From positions 32,258,079 through 32,322,078 of the forward strand of contig NC_053114.1 in NCBI RefSeq assembly GCF_010015445.1: a DNA stretch of 64,000 nucleotides. The letters run 5' to 3'. The position numbers and the translations under genes were made by a program. This document shows positions 1 through 12,360 of the stretch, one piece after another (position 1 is the stretch's first letter; each line of letters starts with the position of its first letter). The DNA is from Perca fluviatilis (Eukaryota > Chordata > Actinopteri > Perciformes > Percidae). Below the pieces are notes generated by a model that saw only the letters and a list, made by a program, of their open reading frames with translations, did not search any database and had not been told where the DNA came from.

Positions 1-43
1 CTCATCCCTCTGTATCGTGATGTTAGTCAGTGTCACACAGAGG

Positions 44-74
44 CACACACACACACACACACACACACACCACA
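44..74. repeat. (CA)n microsatellite
   Basis: Uninterrupted CA dinucleotide run. It is followed by a 28-bp block (100-127) that recurs at 209-236 after the next CA tract. Confidence 0.95.
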
Positions 75-99
75 AACAGACCACACAAAACATTGGAGG

Positions 100-124
100 A
101 AAGTGGTCCAGAGCGTAACAGGAT

Positions 125-199
<75 letters not shown>

Positions 200-236
200 C
201 TTTGGATGAAAGTGGTCCAGAGTGTAACAGGATGAC
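100..236. repeat. Local duplication around a (CA)n tract
   Basis: The 28-bp block at 100-127 (AAAGTGGTCCAGAGCGTAAC...) is repeated at 209-236 with one mismatch. The two copies bracket the CA tract, so a unit of about 109 bp including a microsatellite appears to have duplicated in tandem. Confidence 0.85.
126..197. repeat. (CA)n microsatellite, about 36 units
   Basis: Pure CA run of 72 bp lying between two near-identical 28-bp flanks. Confidence 0.97.
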
Positions 237-2020
237 GTGGGTGCCCTGTGAGTAGGAAAAAAAACACAGTGAGACTTCACTTTCCTCCTCTGTACTCCTG
301 TCACTCTGCCTGACATTATCAAGCACTTCTTACTGGCTCAGCTTCATGAAGGAATATAGATGTATGTGTGTCTGTGCTGGTGTCATGTACATGATTTATG
401 AATGCATTTTACTATAATATAATATGCAGCATTTTAATATGTTAATATACTGTAGTCAAGGCTAAGCTGTTGGAGTGTAGGTGTATTTTTTTATGTTTGC
501 ACAGGGCCTGATCTCAGTTGTCTTGAGAGTGAAGGAATAAGGCGAATAGTCTGTGGGTGCGTTTGCATGCATGGACATGAGAGGGAGGGAACATTTGGCA
601 TCTAAGTTATTCATAAAGGCGACAGGACGGTTGTGAACAGCGGTAAGAACATGGCTTACATCAGAGACCGTCTGCCTCCTGCACTTCTGTCACACTGTCA
701 CTCTCTTTCTTCTTCACTGCCTTCTCTAACATTCTCCTGTTCTTTGTCTTCAGCATTTATTTATTTCTTTGGCGTCATTCTTCTATCCATACATCTGTGT
801 TTTTAACATATTTTCAAAGCCGATATGTGTAGTTGATCGGAGCATCTTTCAAATTATTCTGATGGAGATTTTGTTTTTGGAAATTTTGAAAATAGGTGCA
901 GTTGTATGTATTTCTTTCAGTCCTGCACTGGTTGGATTCACAGGTTTCACAGATAGTGGCTTTAAAGATCCCTTCCACAGATGTTTTAAGACAAAAAATA
1001 CCCTGCTTGGAATAATAACTAGTGTCTGATGTGTTTTTTTGGCAAAAAAAGTTCCAATTACCTTTTACCAAATTCTTAGAATTACACCTATTCCTATCTT
1101 ATTGAAACAAATCCAGAATCCATCCTCAGTGTATGTGCACTGGAGGCTTCACATTTCCACAGCACACTCTTATAAGTTGCAAACTGGACCATGGTTGGCT
1201 TCCAAACTAGTTGTGTGTGTATACGTTTAAAGAGATTCAAGCTGAGCACAGAGAAACGTTCCCCCTAAAACACCCTTCTAGTATCAAACTCTGCACCTGC
1301 ATCATTCAGCACAGTTTATATGAGACATCCAAGTAAAGTACCAACTGGCAAAACATTGTTGAGTGAAGGTGGACTTTAAGTTTGACTGTTATGCATATGA
1401 TCTAAATTGTGTCCAAAACAAACACTATTTCCATGAATGCTGGTTAGAAAGTACTACATCAGGGTTAATGTGATTATATTTGATTATCTTTCATATTTTT
1501 TTGACAATCTGTTGGCGTCTCTGTGGTCTTAAGAGTAGGTGTAAATCTCCTAAGGGAGCTTTAAAAGATTTACAATATTGTTGACTCACACTGAGCAAAT
1601 GGTGGTTTTTCACCGTGCTCAAAGTGCTATGCATACAGGCAGCCGTTCTCACCGCCTGTCGCACCTTCAGCACAGACATATATTGATCTGTCACTTCATA
1701 GAAAACCTGCACACAGCTACTGACTGCCTGGGAAAACCTTATCATACAGATATGCTCTGACTTAAAGAGTGCCAGGAAGCACACACTCTTCTAAAACCAT
1801 ACTTTTTCAGGCTGCTCTTCCCCCATATGTTCTGCCTATCCCTGTGGTGTGCACTGAAAACCCCCGAACAACAACAAAACAACCACAACTGCTGGAGTTG
1901 GTCGTGTCCAACTAAACTTTCTGACAGCAGGGAGGGATCAACACTGGAAATCTATCTTCTGCTCTTACACACGTCTGGCCTCAATAATTCAGCAATGCAT
2001 GCTGCTTGGAGTTCTCACCC
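237..2020. other. No gene seen
   Basis: AT-rich intronic-type DNA. Short open frames here lack splice context or recognisable protein similarity. Confidence 0.6.
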
Positions 2021-2091
2021 TCTCTCTCTCTCTCACACTCTCTCTCTTTCTCACCCTCTCTCTCTATCTCTCTCTCTCTCTTTCTCTCTCT
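2021..2091. repeat. (CT)n-rich tract
   Basis: Imperfect CT dinucleotide repeat with CAC and TTT interruptions. A looser pyrimidine-rich stretch runs from about 2340 to 2700. Confidence 0.9.
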
Positions 2092-2699
2092 AGTTCTCGT
2101 TCTCACTCTCAAACCTCCTCTCCCTCAGCAGCAAACCACTCTCCTCATCCTCCTCCACTGCTCATGACGGTTTCAGTAATACATTTCTGGCACTTTAAAT
2201 GTTTGAAATTTTAGCTTGCTGCTCTCACACGTTCCCGTCTTTCTCCATACATCTGGCTCAGAGACGATGGGGTATAATCTGTTGCATATGTTAAAAAGTC
2301 CCCATGTTGTCAGTGTAGCAATTTACCTGCCAACAGCATCCTGATCCCTCTCCTCCTCCCTCATTCTGTCTTTACCCATCTACTAAACTTTTACCTGTCA
2401 AGAAAGATGTTCCTGTCATCTTCCTCTCTTCCCTTCTTCTCTCCTCTCTCTGATCTTCTTTTCCTTCCCGGCCATCCATATAGCTACCCTTAACATGTCA
2501 AAATGGGATAAAATGTACCCATTCTCCACTTTACATCCTTATTCCATCCTAATTCTCTCCCTTCACCCAAACCCTTTCAACAGATACATGCCTTGAACTC
2601 TCCTTATCACTTTTCTTCCTCGTTTCCTACCCCTCTCTCTCCTGACTATCCTTCCCTTTCTTTACACCCAGCACCTCTCTCCTCCAAGCCCTGTCATCT

Positions 2700-4919
2700 T
2701 CTCGCTATCATCCTCTGATTCAGTGGCAAGCATCCACCCACCTCTCCACTTACTGCATATATAGGACATGGCGCACACTGTCATTGAAAGCTGCAGACAG
2801 GCTTTGGGAGGCAGGGTGGAAGGCTGACACTGGGGAGCAAGCACACAGCCCGGGCTAGCAACTGCATCAGGAAATGAGGGCAGAGGGAAAGGTGTATCAT
2901 GATGAGGAAAGGTGGTTTGATTTGAGAGGAAGTAGGTGGCACAAACAGGAGACTGAAATTTAACAATTGTTTTCATTGTGAATTAAATAGAAAAAAGCTT
3001 GTCATATTAGATAAAGAAAAGTGCAGTATTAAGCCTGGTTGGAATTTGACAGTTACAGAAGAATGATGCTGCCCTTCACATAGAGCCCAGCTGAGTGTGG
3101 GTGACACCTTTTGACTGACGTACCCCCTCCCACCCATAGCCCAACTAAAGAAGTTCAAATACCTCCTCATCCAGACCTGAACCAAGTTAATTTGAATGAT
3201 TTTGAAAACATTGTGTTATTTTATACTATTATGTATATAAAATGGTATATTGTTACAATAATTTCATACATATAGATAGACATATTAATTCTGGAATTGT
3301 CGATGTTTTTTCAGTAGGTTTGGTTACATTTGTATTCCTTCTACTACCAAAAGCTGGACTTCCAACCATGTATCTGTTACTTTTAGCAATCTGTTTTGAC
3401 TTCTCTTTTCACTTGCTAACTAGTTTTCTGTGAAAATGAAACTCGACCGATTTTACACATCAAAGTCTGTTTAGGTCTCGTGGAGTACTACTGCATATGT
3501 GAAAACAAGTTATATGAAGCTTTCTGTGGCTCCAGAGGGAGCCACGTCACTTGAGGCAGCGTGGGTTGGGGCTGAATACTGCCATTTTCTATGAAAGAAA
3601 GAAAGAAATCTGTAGTGTTATCTCAACTGTGGTTAGGAGGAAATGAGATTACCAGACGTCTGTAGCCAGCTCAACATCTCTGCTTGATGCAGTTTGAGGC
3701 TACCATAGCCACTGCTATAATAACACACCTGGATCTGTGACTGTTGGTGGTGCATTGCATTGTAGGTATTGTAGGCAGCAGGTTTTGATGAGGAGGAAGA
3801 ATGCATGAAAAAAAAGACGATATCTATGGTTCTCTTTATTAAAGGGCAGTGCTAAATCGGTGGAGTACTCTTTTAAAGGTGTTAAGTTGGTCCTATTTGT
3901 GAGTTATTTTCCAACCAAAAACAAACGTGGGTATAATTTTTTACTTACCATATCAAAATTTCTGTTTCCTCAAATCCACGGCTACTCTACTCGAACATGT
4001 TTCGTTGAACCCCCTTGGGCACATGTAATGTCTTTTCTAATCAAAATCTCATGAGATGGAGACGATCCGAATATTAATTTGTGGAAATGTAAAAAGGAGC
4101 TCACACTGTTGCAATCTTGTGGGAACAGAAAAACCCCCAAAGAGAACTGCTATTTCCAGGAGCATGTATGAGAATATTATTTATATTTCAATCACAATGA
4201 TGCCTGTTGCTCAGCAGGTACACTTTATCCCACATAGAAAATAATCTCTCCACACATCCTTAATGTTCTGATTCATCAGCTGATCTCATGGCCATACAGC
4301 AACAATGCAGACAGAAGCAACAGTAGGTTTTCTAAGCAGCTGTGATGTACATATTTTTACAACATTTGAGGATTTGAAGTGATCTAGAAAGAAATCTGAC
4401 TTTTTGAAACTGAATTATACTAATAACTGTGTTTCTCTGAAATTCGTCTTTATTTCATCTGAAACACTTTTCCACTTCAGGCATTATAACATGTAGGCGT
4501 AGTTGATGAATTCTAAATGAATTTGACATTCAATGAAATGACTTGGATCTGGCTTACAAAAGAAGAGCAAAAGGACACGTGGCAGAGAGAAAAGGCTCGT
4601 ATTAAAAAACAGAGACACAGTGAGAGTGACATTGAAAAGGGCAGGGCCAGATACAGAGCAGCTAAAAGAAGAAAGGCTTCCCTAGAGACAGAGAGCTAAA
4701 CCAACATTGGGCTCAGAAAATGAGAGGAAAGAATTCATGAAAAAACATCTGAAAATGATACTTTACCTTGCATATCAATGCAACTAACATTTATTTTCAT
4801 TATTCCATTTCATCCAGTCCACGAAATGTCTGACATTAGTTTAAAAAAAAGAAGAAGAAAAAATACACATTTGACATCTTTAAATTGTCTTGTTTGGCTT
4901 GACCAACAAACCAAATATT
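2700..4919. other. No gene seen
   Basis: Unremarkable non-coding DNA. It includes a short (GAAA)n run near 3594-3608 and an 8-bp-stem inverted repeat near 3528-3547. The small frame at 4517-4699 is lysine/arginine-rich and matches nothing I recognise. Confidence 0.5.
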
Positions 4920-5690
4920 ATTCTGTTTAATATACAACAAGTCCTCCATATTAAATGATTAAATGTTTGTCCTTGCACTTCAGAACGGCACATAGAAGTG
5001 TTTCCGTATGCATGCTTATGAGAAGGACGACATCATTGGTCTGTGCCTCCTCAAAATAATGAAAATAAATCTGTTTAGCTAGCATAGGGTTAGGGAAAGA
5101 TTGTGGTTTGGGTTAAAATAGTCTTGCATTGCCAGACCTTCCTCCACAGCGCTGAGGAGGAGGGTCTGGCTAGTCCACACAGCAATCCGGGATTGGGAGA
5201 AAAATGTGCTCTGGTTTATTGGCAATTTTTTAAAATCACAATCGTCTTGGGCGGCACTAAGGGCCGGACGAAGCAACGGTGCCGCTGCAAAATAGCCTCG
5301 GGATGGAACTTGTTTTGGTGGAACATGTGTACGTTCAAAGGTTGTTTCAGATTTGACAGATAGTCTAGCTAGCTGTCTGGATTTACCCTGCAGAGATCTG
5401 AGAGGTTAACCATAGTCCTCAGAAATCAACTGGAATTTAAAATGCCAACACAAAGAAAGCGGAAAGTGACGGACATCCGGACGAATTTCCGTTGAAACCA
5501 GAACAATCCCAGAAGTGGAAGGCCGTTCATAAAGACTAGGGTTAAAATGACTACTTTGATATGGTTGATCATGGTGACATTGATAACAACATAGTTGTTA
5601 TTATTAACAACAACATAAGGTTTGGGAATGATCGTGGTCATGGTTTTAAAAAAACAACGTCGACTTGCAGTTGAAAGCGGGAAGAAAACC
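4920..5690. repeat. Old dispersed repeat, copy 1, split by a MITE
   Basis: The stretch containing AACAAGTCCTCCATATTAAA near 4937, and the later GGGTTAAAAT.ACTACTT segment, have a diverged counterpart in the same order at about 24170-24440. Copy 1 is interrupted at 5120-5538 by a separate MITE flanked by a 10-bp duplication. Confidence 0.6.
5120..5538. mobile_element. 419-bp MITE with 10-bp target duplication
   Basis: The element begins AGTCTTGCATTGCCAGACC and ends AAAGACTA, giving a short terminal inverted repeat. It is flanked by GGGTTAAAAT at 5110-5119 and 5539-5548. A strong internal hairpin (15-bp arms at 5131-5145 and 5156-5170, one mismatch) lies at the left end. I recognise the sequence as an abundant repeat of percomorph fish. 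A duplication of 9-10 bp is longer than the 8 bp of hAT elements and would suit a Mutator-type transposase, but that assignment is inferred. Confidence 0.8.
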
Positions 5691-5699
5691 ACTGTTTAT

Positions 5700-7377
5700 T
5701 GACATTTGAGGAGCTGGAACCAAGTTGTGGCATTTTCTGATAAAATTTCTTTTTCATTTTCAGTCAATCAACTAATCAACGAATTGATCAAATCATTTCA
5801 GTTCTTATTTCCGCCATAGGGGTAAAGCAAGGATTTGTTATCATTTAATGATGTTCTTTTTTTTTCCCCAGCATGAGCAGCTGATTAAAAGGCCAGGGTT
5901 CATAAATAATACCAATTAAACCTTATCAAACAAAAGGTAAACACACCACCACAGTGAAACTACGATATATGTTCTGCGTTAGTAGTAGTAGTTTTTTCTG
6001 AACCACACCACATCTGATTTGGAATGGCATTGGTCCGCCCAAACAACGTTCAAATGAAGTGCTTCAAACATCGCACACACAAGCTCACAGAGTTGGAGGC
6101 AGAGACTTGTGAGTCTTAGGTCTTGGTTTTGATAGGTGCTGGCTTCCTGCTGCTTTGGCTTCTATCGGATTCTAGCCATCCTCACCTGGTCCCTTTCTGC
6201 ATGGGGAGCTTCTCTCGTGTTTCCCCCTCTCTCTTTCATTACCTTACTCTTTCTCACCTATTAGGACATGTACAAGACTAGAAAGCGCTGACTCGTCCCT
6301 CTGGTTTTCTTTCTCTTTTTTGTTTTTCCACATCATGATTACTCACAACAGGCATTTTCCTCTGCTGTATTACTTATGTTAGTTTCATTCTATCTTTCTA
6401 TTCAGAGTCTTCATCCCTTTCGACTTCATTCTTCATTCTTTCCTGTTTTTAATCTTTCTTCCTCACCCTCTCTATTCTCGCCTGCAGCACCCTGCAATGC
6501 AAACACAACCTGTCCTGAGGGGAAGTGAATTATTGAAGCTTCTGCTGCCATTCCCTCTATGCAGAAGTGGGCCGCAGAGGAAGGAAGGAGGCAACGCAGG
6601 GAGGAATGAGGGTGGATGAAAGAAATGGAGAGTATAGATTTGTAAGGACACAGGCAGAAGGGCATCAGGGTGCAAAACATCAGAGAAATATAGTTTTGTT
6701 TACACCATCTCTACGGTATGTGGAACTGTGGGGCACAGTAGTGAAATATGTGACCAACATATTAGCAAATTGTGCTTCAGGGGAAACGTAAAGCTTCTCA
6801 TCATACAGGCCCAAATAATATATATATATTTATATATATATCTGGAAAGTTTACTTGAAAAAGCAGGGTCAAGGACTAGATGTCATTAAACATTTAACAG
6901 TTTCTGTCTGTTTTTCACTCTGACTACTGTTGCTGTCTGTCTTTTTTTGTCTGTGCCCTCTCCCTCTCTCTCTCTCTGCCTCTCTGTTGCACATTCTCTA
7001 ATTTTTGAATTCATGGCAATACGGTACATTTTTCTACAGTGCATCAGACAGAGTTATCTTGCAAACTGGATTGGAAATGCCTTAAATATTTATTTTTTAA
7101 TAATTTATACTGTTTATTGTTAATTGATGGGGAAATTACAATATTTGCACTGGGTAAAAAATAAGTACACTTAATTAATCCTATTTCTACTTTTAAGTCT
7201 AAGACTTTTAAACATATACGTTTTACTTCCTCAGCAATATGGATCTTTCGCTAACAGTTACTTTTAAATCAATCTCACAAATAGGACATGAGGATGAAAC
7301 TGGTTAATGGTAATATAACTTAAAATGAAAAAAGTAAAAAAAAAAATGAAAATACTATGTAATCCTTATAACAGGGT
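5700..7377. other. No gene seen
   Basis: Non-coding DNA with a TA-rich run at about 6822-6841 and a CT-rich patch near 6955-6985. Nothing coding is supported. Confidence 0.5.
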
Positions 7378-7385
7378 GCTGTGCA

Positions 7386-9229
7386 CAGGGGCGGATCTAC
7401 AGGGGGGCAAGGGGGGGCAGCTGCCCCCCCACTGTAGGGCCTTGCCCCCCCAGCTGCCCCCCTAACTTTGGCATTCAAAAAACTTTGCTTGTAAAAACAA
7501 ACTGCCACTATGTGCACAGGCTTCTTAAATCATTGAAACAAACAATTAATTTATATTAATTCATAATAAATAATAATTGTAGATGTAATCTTAGCCCCCT
7601 GCCCCTCAAATACTTAGCTACGTCCCCTGCATCAAACGTGGAGAGGCCCGTTCATACATTCAGGCTCGCACAGCGAGTCTGCGCTGATGTGGGGGCCCTG
7701 CATCCCGGCAAAGACTGGAGCGACTGAGCTGCCCCCCATCCCCGAGCCTCTCAAAGTGAAGTCTGTTTCCCAGGTGAAGTTAAAACACCGTTTCATCTAA
7801 AGTTAAATTTGTAATAATTATAATGTCTGCTAAAGGCCAGTCAGTATCAACAACAGCGCGTCTGTTAGCCAAAAGTCAAATTGCTCCCTCGTGGGTTGTA
7901 AGCGCATTCTGCTGTTTGATTAGTTTGATTTCAGTAAAGACAAGAAGAGCATAATACAGAATATTACAAACTGGCATGTTTGAATTCATAAAGTTTACAG
8001 AGGGTCGCCGTTTCGGTGGCGTTACGTTACAACACACTACACAGTGCTTGCTGAGACCGATCATTTGTATATGATTAGTTAAGGAGTAGGCTACTATAAA
8101 ATCCACTTCCTCTCACATATCACGGCAATACGGCTGCACAAATTAAACCAGGCAACATACTTTACTGTCAAACTGGGAAAACAACAAATACAACGGGATT
8201 AAGAAGGCTAGTCTAAACATAACTGATGTGTGCATGTAATAAATCTCGTCTGATGTTATGTTTTTTAGGCTACTTATTAGCTACAGGGCCATACAGTGTA
8301 ATGTAATACAAGAATAACAAGAGCATTTCACATTTTGACTTTTGCAGGCCAGAGTAGCTGGAGATATTAGCTGAAGCCTAAAAGTGGGGATATTGCCAGC
8401 CAAGAAAATCCTGAGTAGTGCACAGGAGGAAGAGGAGGAGGGAAATGAAGAAGGAGAAGACAGTAAACTGGAGAGACCAGGCAGGTCAGAGCAGGAGAAG
8501 ACCACAGAAGGAGATGCAGAAATGAGTGAAAGAGAAGAGGGAAAGGAAGAATTGACAGTGAGGGATGAAGAGGAGGCTGCAGGTTCAGAGAGAGGGACAG
8601 AGGCAGAGAGTGATCAGGAGGATGAAGATGACAGAGAGGAAGAGGAGGCTTCAGTAACCCCTGGACCATATGGTTGGTTTATATTCTCCTTACATATAAA
8701 TTACAGTACAGTAACATAACATGTCCTGTGACATGATGTGTTTTCAGTTTTTGGCTATTTCCATTCTGTTGTATATGTTATAGGGTTAGATATGTAAATA
8801 TTTACATATACAACAACAGTTCACTCTTCTCAAGACACTTTACAGATAGAGTAGGTCTAGACCACACTCTTTAAGTTACAATGACCCAACAATTCTCCCA
8901 AGAGCAAGCATTTGGTGCAACAGAAACATCAGACATATCCAGGGTCTTGGTGGTCGCTGGTTACATACAGATGGATACAGATATAGAAATTGTATCATTC
9001 ATAATAATGGTAATTATAGTAACAAAAAGATAATGGAACTATGAATAGAAATAATAGTTGTAGCAGTTTAGGGCGTAGCAGTTTAGGGCATAGCCGGGCG
9101 TTGCGGGGCGTAGTAGGGCATATCAGTTTATGTATGAGGGTTTCCATGTACCGTCTTCCCCTGCCACCCTACCAAGATCTCTTGCTACCCCTTTGCCCCC
9201 CCATGTAAAATTTTCTAGATCCGCCACTG
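7386..9229. mobile_element. hAT-type DNA transposon relic, 1.84 kb
   Basis: Both ends carry a terminal inverted repeat: the left starts CAGGGGCGGATCTA and the right, read on the minus strand, starts CAGTGGCGGATCTA (13 of 14). It is flanked by the perfect 8-bp duplication GCTGTGCA at 7378-7385 and 9230-9237, the hallmark of hAT transposition. The left end carries a G/C-rich palindromic stretch (about 7400-7465). No intact transposase is present; one acidic open frame (8384-8719) may be a remnant. The span 8815-8990 may be a separate nested repeat. Confidence 0.88.
8384..8719 (+). pseudogene. Acidic open frame inside the hAT relic
   Basis: This 111-residue frame is dominated by Glu/Asp-rich low complexity (residues about 18-92) followed by VTPGPYGWF. 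It lies wholly inside the hAT element and could be an exon remnant of a transposase or host-derived N-terminal region. No catalytic motif is visible, and a purine-rich repeat could produce such a frame by chance. Its function is unknown. Confidence 0.25.
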
Positions 9230-9465
9230 GCTGTGCATCTTCCAGTCGTATGCAGCTGAATACGGTGCTTCTCAGTATGATAAAGGCAAACTTTGAAGCG
9301 AGAAAAATAGGCATGGAGCACACTGATTTATTTGCAGCCTTCATGTGTCTGTACCTGTGTATTCATCTGAGTAAAATGGAGCATGTGTTCAATTGTCATT
9401 GGATAATTGGTTGAAGAGGATTTCAAATCTGTTGGATAATGGAGTTGCCATGGCCAATGTCCCAA

Positions 9466-9497
9466 GTGATTATACGGGTGGGGACCCGTATAATCAC
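9466..9497. repeat. Perfect 14-bp hairpin
   Basis: GTGATTATACGGGT at 9466-9479 and its exact reverse complement at 9484-9497 are separated by GGGG. Confidence 0.9.
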
Positions 9498-9499
9498 AT

Positions 9500-11420
9500 C
9501 AGAAAAATAAAAACACAGAAATTAGTACAAAAAATGTTCAAAAAAGTCCTTGCTGTAACACAATTGTTTCTGCTCGTTAAGCTCATTGCTTTGAGCGCAC
9601 GGTAAATTGAAGGTGACTCAGATCGGTGTATCAACTCCTCTCTTCTCTCATCTGGATTATGGTGGCTGGACAGTAAGAAGGACACAATGTGATGTTTTTG
9701 AAAAGTGAGGCCTTTGCACATAAAGCAACTTGAGAACGCTGACTGTATTGGTTGTCAGTGCACTTCCTTACCTGAAAACCTTTCTCACGTGATTCTACAC
9801 ACCAGAATGAGTGAAGCTGGTGCTTGTTTGTTGTCTGGCCCACTGAGATCTTTCCAGACTGTAAATGACAAAGAATAAGGTTGTTAAGTTTTTCTTCGTA
9901 ATGCATTGTTTTTAATTCTGTTTCCTGTTTAACCGGAAGTTTATTTTGAAAGGTTACTATGCACATTTAAGAAGCGGTAAATAACGAGGCAAACACACGC
10001 TACCCGGCACCTTTAGAAAAAAAGAGAAAAAAATCTTAAATTGAATGGAGGGAGCAAGATCAAAGGAGTTGTACAAGGTGTGTTTAGTACATTTATTTGT
10101 GTTTAAGTAAATTTGAGTTTCATGGATTTTGATAACTTTACGATGCTATCACTCATGTGTTAAGCTAACGTTAATGCGCTTTCTTTTTTTCTGTCTGCTC
10201 AATGTCTGTTTAGGTCTTACTTTGGTCCATACAGTCATTGCAAGGATGTTTAATAAAAGAGATATGAGACCATCAGTCAAGGCTGACCATTTTTTGTCGA
10301 CTGAAAGCTACACAGATACTTTATAATATGAGGCTAATTAGGCCCAGGGCTTATTCAAACAGGATGTGGAATGGATGTTTATGAACAGTGTATCCCCCAT
10401 ATGTGTTGTAGCAACCATGTTATTGGGGAGGTATCGAAGAGTGGAGGTTTGCTGTGCATGCAGCTCATAGATTTACAATATTAGTTGCATCATTCACTTC
10501 ATTTTTCTCTCTCCGCAGCCTGGACTCTTAAAGTGCTCTCGATGGAAATACACTGATGTGAAACAGAGAGGGATAAATCCTATGCTTGTCCAAAGATAGT
10601 CTAGTTACAATGAAACAACCAGCTGGAAATTAGACTGAACAAATTACCAAATATGTGGATGTGTGAGATAGTCTATGGAAATAATGGACAACATAAAGGT
10701 ATCCACATCATAGAAGTGTAAATATATCTTATTATTAGAACACTAATATTGATGAGGTTGTTGCTTCACCTGATGGAGCCTGATTACACAGAATATTACT
10801 TTTTGGTGTAGAGCAGGGCAGAGCGAGCATTTTCTGCCCGGTGGGGAGGGGGGTAAAAATCACACACAGCGTCTGAGCTGAACAGACCAGCCTAGCAAAA
10901 AAACAACACTAACACTATTCTTCTATTTTTATTAGGAAAATGAATTCACATATGATAACGTTGTCATATGTGACATTGTAACATTGTTAATTGGCAACCC
11001 AATAAAAATTTAACATAATAATCATACTTTAATAATCAGACCTAAACGTATAGAGTGTTAGCATTTTTGTGTGGTCTTGTCCCACCTGATGAATTTTAAT
11101 TTTCTATTGTTTTGTTTCTATACCAAGGTATACCAAATATACTTTTATTTTGTCTTTACAAATGTTTTCATTTCAATTCAGAATTGGTGGATACTAGATT
11201 TGAACTTCCATGAGCATATTGTAGATGAAGAGAGGCTGTCCAAACGCTGTCTAAAGCTTCCTACCACAACAGATTCACAGGCACCAACATATATGAATAT
11301 TATACAAAAGACTATGTTCAGTCATATTATGTAAACATAAAAAAACTCATGATTTGGGGCAAAAAAAGAGAAAACTCGGGGAGCACTCGGAGAGCACAAA
11401 CATCCACCATCCACCACATG
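9500..11420. other. No gene seen
   Basis: Non-coding DNA. A 26-bp near-palindrome (24 of 26 positions symmetric) is centred near 10959. Otherwise nothing is recognised. Confidence 0.5.
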
Positions 11421-11429
11421 AGTGCAGCA

Positions 11430-11655
11430 CAAACATCCTATCTCGCAATGTTAACGGAAGTGAAAAATAATAAATGCATTCACCCTGTGATTCGGATCCG
11501 CTCTAAAATGCAATGGGTTCTTACTTGGCCCATGTTACCAAGTTTCATGAAAATCGAGCTAGTACTTTTTCTGTTATCCTGATGACAGAAAAAACAAACA
11601 AATGAACAAACTGAACCCAAAACATAACCTCCTTGGTGGAGGTAATAATCTTAAA
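11430..11655 (+). repeat. Dispersed fish repeat, LINE/SINE-tail type
   Basis: The segment running from GATTCGGATCCGCTC through AAGTTTCATGAAAATCGAG to ACCTCCTTGGTGGAGGT resembles a widespread teleost repeat 3' end. It finishes in a short hairpin (ACCTCC/GGAGGT). The family was not identified. Confidence 0.55.
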
Positions 11656-11659
11656 AAAC

Positions 11660-12299
11660 CAAAAAAACAAAAGAAAAACTTGACTGAGAGTGGAACATAG
11701 ATTATATCCTTCATTATGTGTTTTAAAAGCAACCGGAAATAATTTGAGTAAAATCAAATTTGATAGGAATATGAGACATTATGGTAAGGGTTTACATAAA
11801 AACACACATTTTTCTATTCTTTATGTTATGAATTATTAAATAGCCTGACCAGACTGAGAACACTTCACCCACAGGAGATATGAATGCTGTAATTGGTAAC
11901 CTGCGGGATTTCATCCACTTTCATCTTCCTTTAAGATGCCCATTTCTCTAATTGCTGCTTTTTGTTTGGCAGTGAAGGCTTTGAATCTATGCCCAAGAAA
12001 ATATGTTCTTTATTGGTGCCAAATTGAATTGAAAATTGTTGATGCAATATAAATGGGCTTCACCACGGTCTTGGCTCCCTGCCAGAGTGTTGATGAATGT
12101 GCTTTGGCTAGATTTTAGAGCAGATACTACCCCTTCAGATGTTTGTGAGCATGCCCGGGTTAACTTTTAGTTTTAGCTGTTGTCCTTGAGCTTTACAAGT
12201 GATTTTCAATGAAGTCCTTTATTGAATCCAGTGGTGTGGGTGGGTGTGTGGACATCAGTCAATTGAGAAAGATAAACAAAGCAAGCACAGCATGTCTGT
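11660..12299. other. No gene seen
   Basis: Unremarkable non-coding DNA. Confidence 0.5.
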
Positions 12300-12300
12300 G

Positions 12301-12360
12301 TATGTGTGTGTGTATGTGTGTGTGTGTGTTTGTGTGTGTGTGCGTGTGTGTGTGTGTGTT
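12301..12360. repeat. (TG)n microsatellite, interrupted
   Basis: TG run with TATG, TTTG and TGCG interruptions. Confidence 0.95.

Noticed and set aside
4517..4699. Small basic protein gene
   Set aside because: Short Lys/Arg/Glu-rich frame from purine-rich sequence, without supporting context.
6822..6841. TATA-like promoter
   Set aside because: It is a simple TA-rich run with no transcript start or exon nearby.
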